NCBI RefSeq assembly: GCF_009928525.1
Contig: NZ_JAABOK010000007.1
Coordinates: 124,001-188,000 of the forward strand
DNA: 64,000 nucleotides
Direction of reading: 5' to 3'
DNA from: Chitinophaga solisilvae
Lineage (GTDB): Bacteria; Bacteroidota; Bacteroidia; Chitinophagales; Chitinophagaceae
Shown piece after piece: positions 61,529 to 64,000 of the stretch. How positions within the stretch are numbered: the stretch's first letter is position 1; each line of letters begins with the position of its first letter. Made by a program: the position numbers and the translations under genes. Under the pieces are notes generated by a model. The model was given only the letters and a program-made list of their open reading frames with translations. It was not told the DNA's origin and ran no database searches.

Positions 61529-62914
61529 TTACTTAACGAGTTTCATATTTTTAGGATCCCAGTGGATGATCTTATTATTGAAATAGCTTTCGTTGCATAA
61601 CAATGCAGGTGCGGCTGCACGGAAACCGAAGGTAGGATCTTCCGCTACTTTACCACCGGTACGCATCGCATTGAACAGGTTGTAGAAGTGATCAAAATGC
61701 GCGCCTTTATAACCTTTATCTGCTTCATACTCTACTTTATCCGGCGGCAGCATTTCCGCGCGGTGGTAAGTATATGCTTTACCCGCTTCAGCAGCAGCAT
61801 TGGCGGCAGCCAGCGGATCATTCTCATCTACATTATTGCGGTTGCGCAACAGGGTGACCTTATCCCATTCAACGGTCATAGATCCTTCGCTGCCTACCAT
61901 GCGCAGGTAGTTGGTACCGCCGGTACCGTCCACGAAATTCACACGCAGTGACAGGTTGAAGGCAGGATGTATATCAGTTTCAGGATAGTCGAACATGCCC
62001 AGCATGACATCGGGCACTTCTCTGCCGTCTTTCCAGTAACGGAGACCGCCGGTAGCCATGATTTTATTGGGTCCGAGGGAGCCTGTTACCAGGTGCAGGC
62101 TGGAGAAGAGATGTACGAAGAGATCGCCGGAAACGCCGGTTCCGTAATCGCGGTAGTTACGCCAGCGGAAGAAACGCAGCGGATCGAAATCGCGTTTGGG
62201 AGCATTTTTCAGATAGGCGTCCCAATCAACTGTTTTAGGAGAGGCATCAGCCGGGATCGGGTACTGCCATGCGCCGGTAGGCGACATACGCGCCCAGAAA
62301 CCTTCTGCATAGTTGAGTTTACCGATGGCGCCATCTTTCAGCAGCTGGCGCGCTTTTTCGTTGCCGAGGGAACTCATCCCCTGGCTGCCCACCTGATATA
62401 CCACTTTACCGTTACGTTGCTGAGCTTCTACTACTGCCGGCCCTTCGGAGATATCATGTACCATTGGCTTTTCGCAATACACTGATTTTCCCTTGTTCAT
62501 GGCGGCAACTGAAATATCCTTGTGCCAGAAGTCAGGCACCGCAATGATAACGGCGTCAATATCTTTACGGTCAAGGATTTCATTATAGTTGCGGGTGGTA
62601 AAAATATCGTTACCCCATTTCTTTCTGGCATCCGCCAGGCGGCCGTCATAGAGATCGCAGGCAGCTACCAGCTTTACGCCGGGTACAGTAATGGCTGTGT
62701 TGGCATCTGCCGTGCCCATACCGCCGGCGCCGATAAGCGCTACCTGAATATGATCGTTTGCGCTGTATTTTTCGTTTAGGCGGGAAAGTGATACAATGTT
62801 CCGTTTTCTGTCAGCAGCTGTAATAATGCCCGGCAGCAGGGATGCACCCACTACGCCTTTGGCAAATTTGCTGATAAAGTTCCGGCGTGAGCGTTCGTTG
62901 GAATTTACTGGCAT
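61529..62914 (-). CDS. Gfo/Idh/MocA family oxidoreductase, Tat-exported
   Basis: A 461-residue periplasmic NAD(P)-dependent enzyme. The N-terminus SRRNFISKFAKGVVGASLLPG is a twin-arginine signal. Mature: QVALIGAGGMGTADANTA (Rossmann), IIAVPDFWHKDIS, GKSVYCEKPMVHD with the catalytic lysine, and a C-terminal alpha/beta domain (FVDGTGGTNYLRMVGSEGSM). Paired with DUF1080 it should oxidise a sugar C3 hydroxyl, the first step of the 3-keto-glycoside route. The chosen ATG gives the Tat signal; a TTG 75 bases upstream adds an unlikely leader. Confidence 0.9.
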   Translation of the reverse strand: MPVNSNERSRRNFISKFAKGVVGASLLPGIITAADRKRNIVSLSRLNEKYSANDHIQVALIGAGGMGTADANTAITVPGVKLVAACDLYDGRLADARKKWGNDIFTTRNYNEILDRKDIDAVIIAVPDFWHKDISVAAMNKGKSVYCEKPMVHDISEGPAVVEAQQRNGKVVYQVGSQGMSSLGNEKARQLLKDGAIGKLNYAEGFWARMSPTGAWQYPIPADASPKTVDWDAYLKNAPKRDFDPLRFFRWRNYRDYGTGVSGDLFVHLFSSLHLVTGSLGPNKIMATGGLRYWKDGREVPDVMLGMFDYPETDIHPAFNLSLRVNFVDGTGGTNYLRMVGSEGSMTVEWDKVTLLRNRNNVDENDPLAAANAAAEAGKAYTYHRAEMLPPDKVEYEADKGYKGAHFDHFYNLFNAMRTGGKVAEDPTFGFRAAAPALLCNESYFNNKIIHWDPKNMKLVK

Positions 62915-63003
62915 GTCTACCCTTTTAGGTTTTGAAAAAATATCGTTAATCCACAATAAGTTTGTTAAAATAATAACTATTTTCTTCAAATCATAATTGG
63001 GCG

Positions 63004-63200
63004 GGAATTACGAATTACGAATTACGAATTGCGAATTACGAATGAGGAGCGGAGATGATAGCGGATAAAGAATATTAGGTGAAGAACAATCATAAAATGA
63101 CAGAAGCCGTCCGGATAGTTCCGGACGGCTTCTGTCATTTTATGATTCGCTTCCATCTCCGCTCCTCATTCGTAATTCGTAATTCGCAATTCGTAATTCC
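63004..63200. repeat. giant palindrome P6, GAATTAC type, with asymmetric arms
   Basis: Left arm: five GAATTAC-type heptamers, GAATGAGGAGCGGAGATG, a 20-nt insert after AGCGGATAAAG, then ATCATAAAATGACAGAAG and a GCCGTCCGGA stem. The right arm has four heptamers and lacks the insert. A central 4-nt loop (TAGT) closes a stem of more than 40 bp. The right arm ends five bases before the SusD stop. Likely terminator of the SusD gene. Confidence 0.9.
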
Positions 63201-63205
63201 TTCGC

Positions 63206-64000
63206 TTAATATCCATTATTATTAGGCAGCAGTTTCGCATTCTTATCAATTGCGGACTGCGGCACAGGTAAGAGATACAGGCGATCAGACCATACGCGGG
63301 TGTCGGCTTCGGTACCGTCAATAGCGTAAACTTTTCTGTTCATTACGGCGGGGGCTGTTTTCCATCTGCGGATGTCCATATAGCGGTTACCTTCCAGCAC
63401 CAGTTCTATGCGGCGTTCGTGACGGATGGCTTCGCGCAGGGCGGCCTGACCCGCATATTTTGCACGATCCAGTTTAGGCATACCGGCTCTTTCACGGATC
63501 TGGTCAATAGCATCGTAGACACTGCCATCAGGTCCGCTGATTTCGTTTTTGGCCTCTGCGTAAGTCAGCAGTATTTCCGCGTAACGGATAATGATATGAT
63601 TGGACCAGTTGTCGTAATCAGGATAAGCAGCAGGATCTACGAGCTTTCTGAAGTTATAACCGGTTTTAGAGTTGTTGGAGCCGCCTTTTCTCCATTTAAA
63701 GGTGGTGGCGCCGCCCAATCGGTTCCATCTGGTACTGTCGAACATTACGGTAGCATAAAAGCGGGGATCGCGGTTCCGGAATTCAGTGTAGAATGACGGC
63801 TGGATATTGCCGTTATCTCTTACTTTATAGCGGTCGCCACGGGTAGCAGCGTCAATGGTAGTTGTAAGCGGGTCGCCGGTTTTAAAGCTGGCGTAGGCGT
63901 CTACCAGTTCCTGTGTAGGTGTAACAGAGCTCCAGCCGCCGAAGTTGGAAGGCAGCAGGTAGGTGTTTTCTGACTGCGGATCTTTCTGGAATACGTGCTG
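63206..64000 (-). CDS. SusD/RagB outer-membrane lipoprotein, N-terminus outside window
   Basis: The last 264 residues of a RagB/SusD-like glycan-binding lipoprotein; the frame is open to the window edge. Visible landmarks are SNFGGWSSVTPTQELVDAY, FRNRDPRFYATVMFDST, the TPR-type helix IRYAEILLTYAEAKNE, DQIRERAGMPKL, and IRHERRIELVLEGNRYMDIRRWKTA with the final LYLLPVPQSAID. SusD works with a SusC TonB-dependent porin, whose gene should lie just beyond the edge. With the GH-like DUF1080 and Gfo genes it suggests a small glycan-use locus. Confidence 0.95.
   Translation of the reverse strand, partial: QHVFQKDPQSENTYLLPSNFGGWSSVTPTQELVDAYASFKTGDPLTTTIDAATRGDRYKVRDNGNIQPSFYTEFRNRDPRFYATVMFDSTRWNRLGGATTFKWRKGGSNNSKTGYNFRKLVDPAAYPDYDNWSNHIIIRYAEILLTYAEAKNEISGPDGSVYDAIDQIRERAGMPKLDRAKYAGQAALREAIRHERRIELVLEGNRYMDIRRWKTAPAVMNRKVYAIDGTEADTRVWSDRLYLLPVPQSAIDKNAKLLPNNNGY

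Overview
The window looks like a chromosomal segment of a Bacteroidota bacterium, most likely close to Chitinophaga (Chitinophagaceae). The support is a SusD/RagB lipoprotein, a RemB-like outer-membrane barrel, LytS/LytTR signalling, a fused IcmF mutase, and several candidate promoters of the Bacteroidota type (TTTG or TTG, about 20 bases, then TAnnTTTG). The genus is an inference from gene content only. No rRNA, tRNA, CRISPR array, insertion sequence or prophage was recognised.

Left end (1-7.4 kb): a truncated serine hydrolase, a LytS/LytTR two-component pair, a protein built from two copies of an unknown domain ending in CPFDCPK, an ABC-F ATPase and a RemB/Wzi-like barrel.

Centre (7.5-35 kb, all minus strand): a Wzx/Wzy exopolysaccharide or O-antigen locus of 24 genes. 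It runs from export (SLBB outer-membrane exporter, Wzz) through precursor synthesis (UDP-sugar dehydrogenase, WecB), flippase, VioA-like aminotransferase, glycosyltransferases, beta-helix protein and polymerase. It then has a complete sugar amidotransferase trio (WbuX/WbuY/WbuZ), the full UDP-N-acetyl-L-fucosamine pathway (FnlA/B/C with an extra cupin and a WbuB-like transferase), two SDR enzymes with an initiating sugar-phosphate transferase, and ends with gmd-fcl (GDP-L-fucose). Together these predict a polymer with an acetamidino sugar (L-FucNAm, or an amidinated uronic acid) and L-fucose.

Middle right (35.5-48.7 kb): an ECF sigma factor, a NagX-like membrane acyltransferase, a sterol-desaturase-family hydroxylase, an AAA ATPase - unknown protein - RtcB RNA-ligase cluster, a 42.2-43.9 kb stretch of short hairpin-rich, terminator-bounded units (candidate small RNAs or micro-peptides) around a DinB-like gene, a PA0069-type radical SAM protein behind a 30-bp operator-like palindrome, a membrane-anchored MutS-like ATPase and a GH125 alpha-mannosidase.

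Right end (49-64 kb): IcmF, an NrtR-like regulator, ligA-tadA-NeuD-like acetyltransferase, an SPFH protein, a PAS-LuxR regulator, superoxide dismutase, and a DUF1080 / Gfo-Idh-MocA / SusD group pointing to 3-keto-glycoside metabolism and glycan uptake.

The most unusual signal is six very long intergenic palindromes (92-225 bp, arms about 39-90 nt). They are framed by reiterated GAATTAC heptamers and/or ATTATTTG octamers, share a core resembling GCGRAGAYC-AAGCGGATA, and sit against the stop codon of a minus-strand gene. They look like a repeat family acting as (often bidirectional) terminators.
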